The position numbers and the translations under genes are program-made. Under the pieces are notes generated by a model. That model was not told where the DNA came from and ran no database searches. It worked only from the letters and a program-made list of their open reading frames with translations. This document shows positions 9,001 through 17,367 of a stretch of 64,000 bases of DNA, piece by piece. This DNA is from Luethyella okanaganae (GTDB lineage Bacteria > Actinomycetota > Actinomycetes > Actinomycetales > Microbacteriaceae): contig NZ_JBHSTP010000002.1 in the NCBI RefSeq assembly GCF_042660285.1, forward strand, positions 558,001-622,000, written 5' to 3'. Numbering within the stretch: position 1 is the stretch's first letter; each line of letters starts with the position of its first letter.

Positions 9001-9588
9001 TCAGCCGCTGAAGTACTCGGTGAAGGTCACGTCGTCGGATCCGTCCGTTGGGGCATAGGCGCGCTTCCCCATGCCGTTCTCGAGTACCCAGCCGTAGTCG
9101 TGGCCGGCACCACCGGGGTAGACGGCGAGGAAGGCGTAGGGCTCGTCCCCTGTGTTGATGCTCCGGTGCGCCCAGCCCGGCGGAATGTAACCGATCACGC
9201 CCGGAGTCATGTCGATCCATTCGGTCTTCTCTCCGTCGAACATGAGCAGGCCGCCGCGGCCTTTCAGGGCGAGATAGATCTCCCCTTGGTGGTTCGGGTG
9301 CTGATGGCCTTTCGTCATCCAGAGCTCGCCGCCGGTGGTGCCGGGCTGGATGGTCGTGATCGACTGCGGTAGTTCGCGGTCCGCCTCGGGCACGGGCGAG
9401 GAGACGACCGAGTAGACGACGGGGTCGCCGTCGGCCACGGTCTTGCGCCAGGCCTGGTGATCTGCGAAAAGCCCTTCGAGGTCGGACATGCGACGGGTGA
9501 GGGTCGGTCCCTCAGGGTCGAGGGTGAGTTCTTCCTGGTCGAAGCGGATGCTCAGGGGTGACAGCGGAAGGCTGGCGAAAGTGTTCAC
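9001..9588 (-). CDS. Cupin-type glucose-6-phosphate isomerase
   Basis: Small cupin enzyme of the archaeal-type phosphoglucose isomerase family (metal-dependent), unrelated to the classical Pgi. The signature GHQHPNHQGEIYLALKGRG carries the metal-binding histidines and glutamate. Start GTG 9588 is chosen because GAGG precedes it by eight bases and because the longer frame from 9672 would start inside the predicted operator. Length 195 matches the family. It is first in the operon and probably interconverts the aldose and ketose phosphates of the imported sugar. Confidence 0.85.
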   Translation of the reverse strand: MNTFASLPLSPLSIRFDQEELTLDPEGPTLTRRMSDLEGLFADHQAWRKTVADGDPVVYSVVSSPVPEADRELPQSITTIQPGTTGGELWMTKGHQHPNHQGEIYLALKGRGGLLMFDGEKTEWIDMTPGVIGYIPPGWAHRSINTGDEPYAFLAVYPGGAGHDYGWVLENGMGKRAYAPTDGSDDVTFTEYFSG

Positions 9589-9671
9589 GCGGAATCCTCG
9601 ATATGTCGTCGTTCTCACAGGCAAGTGTCTGCGTCTCATTTCACGATGAGGACGCGCCTGTTCAGAGTACA

Positions 9672-9681
9672 TGTAATTACA
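9672..9681. promoter_or_regulatory. Predicted GntR operator, copy 1
   Basis: Perfect 10-base palindrome TGTAATTACA, 84 bases before the isomerase start and just after the gntR stop. An identical copy sits before the PfkB-gntR unit. The GT-N4-AC form fits HutC/UTRA-type GntR operators. Confidence 0.75.
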
Positions 9682-9710
9682 AGTTGAGGAAAGAGAAATC
9701 TGCGGTGGAT

Positions 9711-10571
9711 CTAGAGACCGTCGTGTTCTGTGCCGGACGGTGCCGAGCCGAGGCTCTCCAGGCCGGTATGAAGGAGCTCGGCGGTAGCCGCATCGGCGCG
9801 CAGCTGAAACTCGAAGCGACTGCGATCACCACGGTGATACGCGGTGAAGCACTCGATCGGACGCTCGTTCTCGTCGAAGCTCACGCTGCGAAGGATGAGC
9901 AGCGCCCGCCCGGCTCCCACCTGCAGCAAGCGACCCTGCTCGTCGTCGGAGGTCGTGGCTTCGGCGGAGCGCACGCCTCGCACCGCGCGGATGCCGTGGG
10001 TTGCGAGCAGCGCATAGAGCGACTGTTCGCCGAGGTCGGCATCCAAGACGTACCGGCCTACTTCGAGCGGAAGCCAAGTGGTGCTGAGCGACCACGGCTC
10101 GCCATCGACGAAACGCAGCCGCTCGATCGCGACAACCGGTGTTCCCGATTCGAGCCGCAGTGCATCGGCTACCTCTTCTGTCGCCGGTTCCACCTGTTGA
10201 CGCAGGACATCGCTGTGGACATGACCACCACGTGCGGCCACCTCCTCGAACAAGCCCGCGAGAGTGTGCACAAGGCTCTCAGGGGTCTTCTGGCGTGCCA
10301 CGAAGGTGCCTTTCCCCTTCACCCGATCAACGAGGCCGTCGTGTTCGAGTTGGGCGAGGGCCTGTCGTACGACGGTGCGCGATACGCCGTACTGCTCGCA
10401 CATACGATGTTCGCCCGGAAGGATGTCTCCCGGCCTCAGTCCCTGGCGTGCGATGGTGTCGACGATCCGGTGCTTCAGCTGGAGGTACATCGGCGCGGGA
10501 GACAGGCGGTCGATTCCGAGCGCGGTGGTCGTCGCGGCACCCGTCATGCGCATCCGTTCGGTGGCGCTCAT
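9711..10571 (-). CDS. GntR-family (HutC/UTRA) transcriptional regulator
   Basis: Local regulator of the sugar operon. The N-terminal winged helix (about residues 25-95, GEHRMCEQYGVSRTVVRQAL) is followed by a UTRA ligand domain (about 115-270) which in this subfamily usually senses a phosphorylated or free sugar. It follows the PfkB kinase gene on the same strand with a 169-base gap, so it may also have its own promoter. The two TGTAATTACA palindromes flank the kinase-regulator unit, implying autoregulation as well as control of the downstream operon. Length 286. Confidence 0.93.
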   Translation of the reverse strand: MSATERMRMTGAATTTALGIDRLSPAPMYLQLKHRIVDTIARQGLRPGDILPGEHRMCEQYGVSRTVVRQALAQLEHDGLVDRVKGKGTFVARQKTPESLVHTLAGLFEEVAARGGHVHSDVLRQQVEPATEEVADALRLESGTPVVAIERLRFVDGEPWSLSTTWLPLEVGRYVLDADLGEQSLYALLATHGIRAVRGVRSAEATTSDDEQGRLLQVGAGRALLILRSVSFDENERPIECFTAYHRGDRSRFEFQLRADAATAELLHTGLESLGSAPSGTEHDGL

Positions 10572-10740
10572 GTTCCGTACGCCTTCGCCAGAGGGATCGC
10601 ATTCACGGAGGGCGTGAACTCACCGGATCGTGCCAGCGCGCACTCCGGACGGGTCCATCGCCCGAATGCGAAATGCGGTGCCATTCCGATTTCCCTGCCC
10701 GGTAGCGCGGATCGTTCGCGCATAGTCGTGCTCGGACTGC

Positions 10741-11721
10741 TCATGCCCCGCTCTCCCCGTGCTCGCGGCCAACATGGAACGCGAGCAGCGCGTCGACGTC
10801 ATCCCTGCCGGGGAGACTCGGCGAGGCTCCACGCCTGGTCACGGTGATGGCCCCCGCTGCAATGGCTCGGCGGATGGCGGATGGCAGGTCGTGGCCCTGC
10901 ACGATGGAGGCACCCAAGTAGCCGGCGAACGCGTCACCCGCCGCCGTGGTATCGACGGCCGTGACCGGGATCGTGTCGAAGAACAGGGTTTCGTCGGCGG
11001 AGACGAGCACGGCGCCTGCGGCAGCCATGGTGATGATCGCAGAGCGCACACCCCGTTCCACGAACCACCGTCCTGCGGCGACGGCGCTGTCGGCATCGGT
11101 CACTGGGATGTTCGTGAGGATCGTGGCTTCCGTCTCGTTGGGAGTCACGATGTCCACGAGCGGCCAGATCGACAGGTCGAGCACCTGTGCTGGCGCAGGG
11201 TCGAGCACCACCGTGAGACCGGCCTCGTGCGCCTTGCGCATGGCATGGACGGTGAGGGAGAGGGGAACCTCGAGCTGCGTGAGGAGAAGGGCCGAGCATG
11301 CGGAGCGGTCGGCGAAGGCCTCGTCGACCTGTCGTTCGTCGAGTGAGTCGTTCGCGAGCGGCACCATCACGATGTCGTTCTCGCCCGAGTCGTCGACGCG
11401 GATGTGGGCAATGCCGGTCGGCCCGTCGACGGCGCGGACATGGTCGACGTTCACTCCGGCTTCACGCAGACCGTTGGTCACGAGATCCTGGAACAGGTCT
11501 GTGCCGACGCATGCGACCAGGTGCGCCTCTGCGCCCGCGCGACTGGCGGCGATGGCTTGGTTCGCCCCTTTCCCGCCAAGCACGAGTGTGAAGTCGGCGC
11601 CGAGAACGGTCTCGCCCCGAAGGGGAAGCCGGTGAGAAAAGGTGGTGAGATCGGCCGTGACGCTTCCGACGATCAGTACGCCGCGATCTGCGCCCTGTGG
11701 GTGGAACATCGTCTCACTCAT
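10741..11721 (-). CDS. PfkB-family ribokinase-like sugar kinase
   Basis: ATP-dependent sugar kinase of the ribokinase family. It has the N-terminal GGKGANQA motif and the C-terminal catalytic motif DTTAAGDAFAGYL; the first residue of the usual GAGD anion hole is alanine here. Start ATG 11721 has AAGG nine bases upstream; a longer frame from 11760 lacks this. Length 326. Ribokinase is the closest named relative, but the cluster also holds an FGGY kinase, so which kinase acts on the transported sugar is unresolved. Confidence 0.88.
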   Translation of the reverse strand: MSETMFHPQGADRGVLIVGSVTADLTTFSHRLPLRGETVLGADFTLVLGGKGANQAIAASRAGAEAHLVACVGTDLFQDLVTNGLREAGVNVDHVRAVDGPTGIAHIRVDDSGENDIVMVPLANDSLDERQVDEAFADRSACSALLLTQLEVPLSLTVHAMRKAHEAGLTVVLDPAPAQVLDLSIWPLVDIVTPNETEATILTNIPVTDADSAVAAGRWFVERGVRSAIITMAAAGAVLVSADETLFFDTIPVTAVDTTAAGDAFAGYLGASIVQGHDLPSAIRRAIAAGAITVTRRGASPSLPGRDDVDALLAFHVGREHGESGA

Positions 11722-11771
11722 CCGTCGCCTTTCGAAGCGGGGCTGGCTCTTCTTCGACAACCGCCTTCACG

Positions 11772-11781
11772 TGTAATTACA
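11772..11781. promoter_or_regulatory. Predicted GntR operator, copy 2
   Basis: Second perfect TGTAATTACA palindrome, 51 bases before the PfkB kinase start. It is identical to the copy at 9672-9681. Placement suggests repression of the kinase-gntR unit by its own GntR product. Confidence 0.75.
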
Positions 11782-11942
11782 TTAGCGGACAGGCGGAGGC
11801 AGGAGTGGTAGGCGGTGACGATCGGTGGGATCCCGGCAGCACCACGACCCCCTCCGGCGAAAGCGAGCCACGACGCCTGGACCGCACCGGCACGAACTCA
11901 GAAAATGGCGCGAAACCAGAGCCGGCGCGCCTCGTCGTACCG

Positions 11943-12872
11943 CTAGTGGCGCAGCACCACGTTCTCGGGCTCCTCGCCCGCGAGCAGGTGGTCGATCTGG
12001 CGTCGGAGCAGGCGGCCCATCCTCGGCATCATCGCGGTGGAGGCTCCTCCGACGTGGGGCGACACGAGCACGTTGGGCAGTGAGAACAGCGGATGCCCGT
12101 GCGGCAGCGGCTCCGGATCCGTCACGTCGAGCGCCAGCCTCAGCCGCCCGCTCGTCGCGTGTGCGACCAGCGCCTCCGTGTCGGCGACGGGTCCGCGGGC
12201 GATATTCACAAGCAGCGCGCCGTCGCGCATCGCGGTGAGGAAGGCGTCGTCGACGAGGTGGCGTGTCGCATCCGTCAGCGGCACTCCGACGACCACGATG
12301 TCCGCCTTCGGCAGCAGCGCCGGCAGCTCGTCGGCGCCGTGGACGTGACCGGTCTCGTCGTCGCGGGCGCGGGAGGCCACCCGCACGATGTCGACCTCGA
12401 ACGGCCGCAGCCGTGCGGCGATCGCCGCGCCGACTCCGCCATAGCCGACGAGCAGCACCGTGCGGTCTGCGAGGCTGGCGTGCCGGGCCGGCGCCCACTG
12501 CCCGCGTTCCGCAGCTCGGACGAAGTCGGGGATGCCCCGCTGCGCGGCCAGGATCAGTGCCAGTGCCAGTTCCGCCGTCGAGGTCTCGTGCACGGTCGCG
12601 GCGTTGGCGAAGACGTGGCCGGCAGGCAGGTGATCGGCGACGCCGTCGTAACCGATCGACTGGCTCTGCACGAGTCGTGTCTCGACGCCGGCGAGTCGCG
12701 CGAGCGGCGACGGCCCGCCCATGTACGGCGGAACGACGATGTCGATCCGGTCACGCGGCGCGGCATCCGAGAGGTTCCAGACGATGAGCTCGACCCCCGT
12801 CGGCACGTCGCCGACCGCGTGGCGCATGGTGTCTCCGGGAACGCTGACGACGAGCATGGAGGAGGTGATCAT
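11943..12872 (-). CDS. D-isomer-specific 2-hydroxyacid dehydrogenase
   Basis: NAD(P)-dependent dehydrogenase with Rossmann motif GYGGVG, the arginine of VNIARGPVAD and the histidine of VSPHVGGAST. Length 309, at the short end of the family. It shares no operon with its neighbours: the PfkB unit lies downstream across an operator-bearing gap and 360 bases without a gene lie upstream. ATG 12872 or the in-frame ATG 12857 could be the start; no clear ribosome site decides it. The substrate is unknown; glyoxylate/hydroxypyruvate-type acids are plausible. Confidence 0.85.
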   Translation of the reverse strand: MITSSMLVVSVPGDTMRHAVGDVPTGVELIVWNLSDAAPRDRIDIVVPPYMGGPSPLARLAGVETRLVQSQSIGYDGVADHLPAGHVFANAATVHETSTAELALALILAAQRGIPDFVRAAERGQWAPARHASLADRTVLLVGYGGVGAAIAARLRPFEVDIVRVASRARDDETGHVHGADELPALLPKADIVVVGVPLTDATRHLVDDAFLTAMRDGALLVNIARGPVADTEALVAHATSGRLRLALDVTDPEPLPHGHPLFSLPNVLVSPHVGGASTAMMPRMGRLLRRQIDHLLAGEEPENVVLRH

Positions 12873-13222
12873 AGCTAAGACCGTACCTGGCTTCTTCGTC
12901 TCAGAGCCCCCGATGGTCTCCCGTCGCGAGGCGACGGATGCCCCTGGTGTGGCGACCGGGAATGTGAGTACCGTCCATTCGAGGACTCAGTGTCTGACGA
13001 CTCGTGCGTTGGGGCGTGCCGGGATAAGGAATCTGCTCAGCCAGCGGACGTTGCGGCGCCCGATCGAACCCCCCACTGTCTACACGCCTACCGCGCGTCC
13101 TGGCGCGGGATCGTGATGCGCTCGGACAAGACCGCCCGAAACCACCACGCCGGACTCTGCCCCCCTCGTCCTCCGCTGGCTTGGCACCAGTTCCACAGGA
13201 TGACCGGGAGGGTCGTGCCACC
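12873..13222. other. Intergenic stretch without a recognisable gene
   Basis: About 350 bases between divergent genes. Six-frame reading gives only arginine/serine-rich shadows, and I see no RNA gene, repeat or strong promoter apart from the leaderless box at its right end. Confidence 0.6.
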
Positions 13223-13228
13223 TAGACT
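13223..13228 (+). promoter_or_regulatory. Leaderless promoter -10 box (TAGACT) of the VOC gene
   Basis: TAGACT lies six bases before ATG 13235, so the transcript would begin at or next to the start codon. No ribosome site is present, consistent with leaderless translation. Confidence 0.7.
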
Positions 13229-13234
13229 GCGGTC

Positions 13235-13603
13235 ATGACCGAGGATCGCGCGTTGCCCAATCTGCCGTCGCGTGACCTGCTTGTCACGCGCAGCTTCTAC
13301 GAGAGGCTCGGATTCGGAGAGCACTACCGCGATGACCGCTGGATGACCCTGCATCGCGGGACGTTGCGCCTCGAGTTCTTCTTGCATCCCGAGCTCGACC
13401 CATCAACAAGTGCGTTCCAGTGCACGGTACGGGTAAGCGATCTCGACGAGCTATGGGAGGCCATTCACGCAGCTGGCGTGCCGGTGCGGGACACGGGCTT
13501 CCCGCGGCTGCACGAGCCGCAACCTCAAAGCTGGGGACTTCGCGCGGGCTTTCTGATAGACCCTGACGGCACCCAACTCACCCTCATCGGGGAACCCCGC
13601 TGA
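13235..13603 (+). CDS. VOC-superfamily protein (bleomycin-resistance/glyoxalase fold)
   Basis: Small betaalphabeta-repeat protein of 122 residues resembling bleomycin-binding proteins of the Ble type: NLPSRDLLVTRSFYERLGF at the N-terminus and GFLIDPDGTQLTLIGE at the C-terminus. Such proteins bind and sequester glycopeptide drugs or act as metal-dependent isomerases or dioxygenases. The acidic surface and short length favour the binding-protein subgroup, but the ligand is unknown. It is a single gene with a leaderless promoter, convergent with the MFS gene. Confidence 0.8.
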   Translation: MTEDRALPNLPSRDLLVTRSFYERLGFGEHYRDDRWMTLHRGTLRLEFFLHPELDPSTSAFQCTVRVSDLDELWEAIHAAGVPVRDTGFPRLHEPQPQSWGLRAGFLIDPDGTQLTLIGEPR

Positions 13604-13801
13604 GCCGGACGAGAAGGGTCTCGCCGAACCCCCTCGCGGCAGGGTGCGCGACGCTGCCCGACGACGGACAGTGCCTGGCAACACGCCCGAGGGAGTTCCA
13701 GCGGGAATGGCCGGAGCGGCGATCGGCGGGAAGCATGATCAGCGAGAAGCCGGGGAACGTCGGACCGGGGGTTGAAGCCGGGGAGCGACCGCAAGCAGGG
13801 A

Positions 13802-15187
13802 TCACCCTCGCTGCGGGATCGATCCGGTGCGTGGTGGGTGCAGCGTCGGCAGGGGGATCGGCGAGGTGAGGGCGAGCTGCTCCGAGAAGTCCTCGGGAAC
13901 GATGACGGTCATGCCTGCGCTCGGCAGCGGCCGGCCGGCGTGCGTCACCACGAGACGCCAGCGCAGCCGGGGGTGCGGCTGTACGCGCAGGCCGCGAGCG
14001 ACGACCATCCAGCCGAGCCCGATCGCACAGGCCGCGACGGCGGCGACCGATGCAACGCCCAGCGCCCAGCGTGGGCCCATGGTGTTCGTGACCCAGCCGA
14101 CGATCGGAGCGCCGACAGGGGTTCCGCCCATGAGGATCGCCATGTACAGCGCCATGACCCGGCCGCGGACGGCCGGTTCCGTGGTGGTCTGCACGAAGCC
14201 GTTCGCCGTCGTGAGGAGGGTCACCGCGCCGAAGCCGATGAAGATGAGAGAGAAGGCGAAACTCCAGAACGTCGGCATGAGCGACGCGAGAAGAGCCGCG
14301 ATCCCGAACAGCCCGGCGGCGAGGATGATCGTGCGCATGCGCGCTCGGTCGCGGCGGGCTGCGAGCAGGGCGCCGGTGAGCGACCCGATCGCGAGGATCG
14401 ACGAGAGCAGGCCGTATTCGCCGGCGCCGCGGTCGAACTCCACAGCCATCGTCGAGGCGAAGATCGGGAAGTTCATGCCGAAGGCGCCGACGAGGAAGAC
14501 GATCACGAAGACGACGATGAGGTCTGGTCGACCGGCGACATAGCGGAAACCCCCCGCGAACTGGCCGCGGGCGCGCGGCATCCGCGGCAGCCGGCGCAGT
14601 GTTGCGGTGTCGAGCATCGCGAGTGAGACGAGCACGCCGATGAAGGTGAAGGCATTGACGACGAAGACCCAACCCGAGCCGATCAGCACGATCAGGAAGC
14701 CGGCGACGGCCGGTCCGATGAGGCGCGCGGCGTTGAACGACGCCGAGTTGAGCGCGACGGCGTTGGACATGTTGTGTTCGCTCACGAGGTCGGAGACGAA
14801 GGTCTGCCGTGCCGGGCCGTCGACGGCGTTGACGATGCCGAGGAGCAGTGCGAAGACGTAGAGGTGCCAGAGCTCCGCGTGTCCGAGCAGCAGCAGGAGC
14901 CCGAGCCCGACGCCGAGCAGCAGCAGCGCGGTCTGGGTGCCCATGAGGATCTTGCGGCGGTCGAAGCGGTCGGCGATGATGCCGGTGAATGGGACGAGCA
15001 CGAGCTGCGGCCCGAACTGCAGGGCCATCGTCGTGCCGACCGCGACGGCGTCGTTGTTCGTGAGGTCGGTGAGCACGACCCAGTTCTGCGTTGTGGCCTG
15101 CATCCAGCTGCCGATGTTCGATACCAGCGCGCCGATGAACCAGATGCGATAGTTGTCGTTCGAAAGGGAGCGGAACATGGCACTCAC
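13802..15187 (-). CDS. MFS exporter (DHA3/EntS-like)
   Basis: Twelve-helix major facilitator of the EntS/DHA3 drug-exporter type, with the loop 2-3 motif GIIADRFDRRKIL. About 461 residues including a hydrophilic C-terminal tail. GTG 15187 is preferred because AGGAGG lies 11 bases upstream and it overlaps the marR stop (GTGA); ATG 15178 is the alternative. It is co-transcribed with the upstream marR, so export is probably induced by the compound that MarR senses. Confidence 0.88.
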   Translation of the reverse strand: MSAMFRSLSNDNYRIWFIGALVSNIGSWMQATTQNWVVLTDLTNNDAVAVGTTMALQFGPQLVLVPFTGIIADRFDRRKILMGTQTALLLLGVGLGLLLLLGHAELWHLYVFALLLGIVNAVDGPARQTFVSDLVSEHNMSNAVALNSASFNAARLIGPAVAGFLIVLIGSGWVFVVNAFTFIGVLVSLAMLDTATLRRLPRMPRARGQFAGGFRYVAGRPDLIVVFVIVFLVGAFGMNFPIFASTMAVEFDRGAGEYGLLSSILAIGSLTGALLAARRDRARMRTIILAAGLFGIAALLASLMPTFWSFAFSLIFIGFGAVTLLTTANGFVQTTTEPAVRGRVMALYMAILMGGTPVGAPIVGWVTNTMGPRWALGVASVAAVAACAIGLGWMVVARGLRVQPHPRLRWRLVVTHAGRPLPSAGMTVIVPEDFSEQLALTSPIPLPTLHPPRTGSIPQRG

Positions 15188-15609
15188 TGGGTGGCAAGCC
15201 TCCTGAGGATCTCGGTTGCAGATGAAAGGACGGTGCGCTCGTCGGCGCTGAGTTCGCGCATGCGGCGGGTGAGCCACGCGTCGCGCTTCTTCACGGTCTC
15301 GCTCACGACCGCTGTGCCCGATCCGGTGAGGGCGATGTTCACCTTGCGCCGGTCGGCGGTGTCGGTCTTCCGCGTGAGGTATCCCGACTCCTCGAGGCAG
15401 TTCACTGTGCGGTTCATGGAGGGAGCGGAGATACGCTCACGGTCGGCGAGTGCTCCCAGGGTGTGCGGGCCGTGCACGTAGAGCGCGGCGAGCACGGAGA
15501 ACTGTCCGTCGCTCAGCTCGCTGTCCGCCTTCTCCCCGCGCAGCCGCCGGGCGAGCCGCAGTGTGGCCATGCGAAGATCCGAGCTCTGCTCCGCGATCGT
15601 CTTGGCCAT
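15184..15609 (-). CDS. MarR-family transcriptional regulator
   Basis: Winged-helix dimeric repressor; the DNA-binding core includes SAPSMNRTVNCLEESGYLTRK followed by the wing DRRKVNIALT. Start ATG 15609 is chosen over GTG 15615. About 141 residues. It is first in a two-gene operon with the MFS exporter. The palindrome at 15614-15643 overlaps the promoter region and ends five bases before the start, an arrangement expected for autorepression. Confidence 0.92.
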   Translation of the reverse strand: MAKTIAEQSSDLRMATLRLARRLRGEKADSELSDGQFSVLAALYVHGPHTLGALADRERISAPSMNRTVNCLEESGYLTRKTDTADRRKVNIALTGSGTAVVSETVKKRDAWLTRRMRELSADERTVLSSATEILRRLATQ

Positions 15610-15613
15610 GAAC

Positions 15614-15643
15614 ACTTAGCATAGCTCATTAGCTTTGCTAAGT
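15614..15643. promoter_or_regulatory. MarR operator palindrome
   Basis: Thirteen-base arms ACTTAGCATAGCT and AGCTTTGCTAAGT, 12 of 13 paired, around a four-base centre CATT. The minus-strand box TATGCT (15618-15623) lies inside it, so binding would block marR transcription. Confidence 0.8.
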
Positions 15644-15699
15644 AAATAGCGTGCGACGCTCCGGGTCGCGTCGAAACATCGCCGAAACGCAGGGATGGC

Positions 15700-15705
15700 T
15701 ATGCT
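15700..15705 (+). promoter_or_regulatory. Leaderless promoter -10 box (TATGCT)
   Basis: TATGCT lies six bases before ATG 15712 of the ATP-grasp gene and would drive the three-gene operon. No ribosome site is seen. Confidence 0.65.
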
Positions 15706-15711
15706 CTGGTC

Positions 15712-17367
15712 ATGGGAAGCCTGTTCGAGGGTTACAGTTCCACCCGCACCCAGCGGAGGGGTGCGGAACCCTGGGATGAGATGTTCCCGGGCTCGACGGT
15801 CGAAGCGGAGTCCGTTCGCACCCCGTACCGGGAGATCTACACGGCGCTCGCCCGGATGACGCAAGACGAGTTGCGCGGTCGCACCGAGGCGCTCGCCAGC
15901 TCCTATCTCGCCCAGGGCGTGACCTTCGACTTCGCAGGCGAGGAGCGGCCCTTCCCCCTGGACGCGGTGCCGCGCGTCATCCCCCAAGCGGAGTGGCTCG
16001 CCGTCGAGGCGGGGGTGAAGCAGCGTGTGCGCGCGCTCGAGGCCTTTCTCGCCGATGTCTACGGACCGCAGCACGCCGTGCGCGACGGTGTGATCCCGGC
16101 ATCGCTCATCACCAGTTCCAGCCACTTCCACCGTCAGGCTGCGGGAATCGTGAGCGCCAACGGCGTTCGGATCCAGGTCTCGGGCATCGACCTCATCCGT
16201 GATGAGAAGGGCGCCTGGCGGGTGCTCGAAGACAATGTGCGTGTCCCCAGCGGCGTGAGCTACGTGATCTCGAACCGGCAGGTCATGGCCCAGACCTTGC
16301 CGGAGCTCTTCACCTCGATGAGCGTTCGACCGGTCGGCGACTACGCCCATCGCCTCGTCGACGCCCTGCGGGCGAGCGCGCCGGAAGGGGTCGAAGATCC
16401 GACGGTGGTGGTGCTCACCCCCGGTGTGCACAACTCCGCCTACTTCGAGCACACTCTGCTCGCCAGGCTCATGGGCGTCGAGCTCGTCGAGGGTCGCGAC
16501 CTGTTCTGTTCCGGCGGCCGGGTATGGATGCGCACCACGAGCGGGCCGACCCGTGTCGACGTGATCTACCGCCGCGTCGACGACGAGTTCCTCGACCCGC
16601 AGCAGTTTCGCCCCGACTCGGTTCTCGGCTCGCCGGGGATGCTGCTCGCGGCCCGTCTCGGCCACGTCACGATCGCCAATGCGGTGGGCAACGGCGTCGC
16701 CGACGACAAGCTCGTCTACACCTATGTCCCCGATCTCACCCGCTACTACCTCGGCGAGGACCCGCTCCTGCCCAACGTCGACACATGGCGGCTCGAAGAA
16801 CCCGAGGCGCTCGCCGAAGTGCTCGACCGTCTTGACGAGCTCGTGGTCAAGCCCGTCGACGGCTCGGGCGGCAAGGGGCTCGTCATCGGCCCGGATGCCT
16901 CGCCGGCCGAACTCGATCAGCTCAGGTCGCGTCTGCTCGCCGATCCGCGCGGCTGGATCGCGCAACCCGTCGTGCAGCTCTCGACGATCCCCACCCTCGT
17001 CGAAGATGGCGTCCGCCCCCGGCACGCAGATCTGCGCCCCTTCGCCGTCAACGGTGGCGGCGACATCTGGGTGCTGCCCGGCGGCCTCACCCGGGTGGCA
17101 CTGCCGCAGGGGCAGCTCGTCGTCAACTCCAGTCAGGGCGGCGGCTCCAAGGACACCTGGGTGCTCGGCGGGCGCGGCACTCCCGTCGACGCGGCCAACG
17201 ACCTCGAGTCGCTCGTCGTAGAACAGGCCGCGATCACGCAGAGCATGCCCGTGATCTACGACACCCAGCACCTGCCCGACTCCTCGCCGCAGGACAGCCG
17301 GAATGTGCGCCAGCAGCAGCAGGAACAGCAACAGCAGCAACTGCTCGGAACGGAGGCACGATGCTGA
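15712..17367 (+). CDS. Circularly permuted ATP-grasp protein
   Basis: ATP-grasp enzyme of the circularly permuted type 2 class (formerly DUF404/DUF407), 551 residues, expected to form an amide or peptide bond with ATP. Conserved stretches include RVLEDNVRVPSGVSYVI, the permuted nucleotide-site region ELVVKPVDGSGGKG and ADLRPFAVNG. The C-terminus is a glutamine-rich tail (residues about 530-545). It overlaps the alpha-E gene by seven bases; the transglutaminase follows. In the literature this trio is a predicted peptide-ligation or tagging module with no settled substrate. Confidence 0.9.
   Translation: MGSLFEGYSSTRTQRRGAEPWDEMFPGSTVEAESVRTPYREIYTALARMTQDELRGRTEALASSYLAQGVTFDFAGEERPFPLDAVPRVIPQAEWLAVEAGVKQRVRALEAFLADVYGPQHAVRDGVIPASLITSSSHFHRQAAGIVSANGVRIQVSGIDLIRDEKGAWRVLEDNVRVPSGVSYVISNRQVMAQTLPELFTSMSVRPVGDYAHRLVDALRASAPEGVEDPTVVVLTPGVHNSAYFEHTLLARLMGVELVEGRDLFCSGGRVWMRTTSGPTRVDVIYRRVDDEFLDPQQFRPDSVLGSPGMLLAARLGHVTIANAVGNGVADDKLVYTYVPDLTRYYLGEDPLLPNVDTWRLEEPEALAEVLDRLDELVVKPVDGSGGKGLVIGPDASPAELDQLRSRLLADPRGWIAQPVVQLSTIPTLVEDGVRPRHADLRPFAVNGGGDIWVLPGGLTRVALPQGQLVVNSSQGGGSKDTWVLGGRGTPVDAANDLESLVVEQAAITQSMPVIYDTQHLPDSSPQDSRNVRQQQQEQQQQQLLGTEARC

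Noticed and set aside
12990..13238. A gene in the gap before the VOC gene
   Set aside because: Frames there are short, biased toward Arg/Ser/Pro and have no ribosome site or homology that I recognise.
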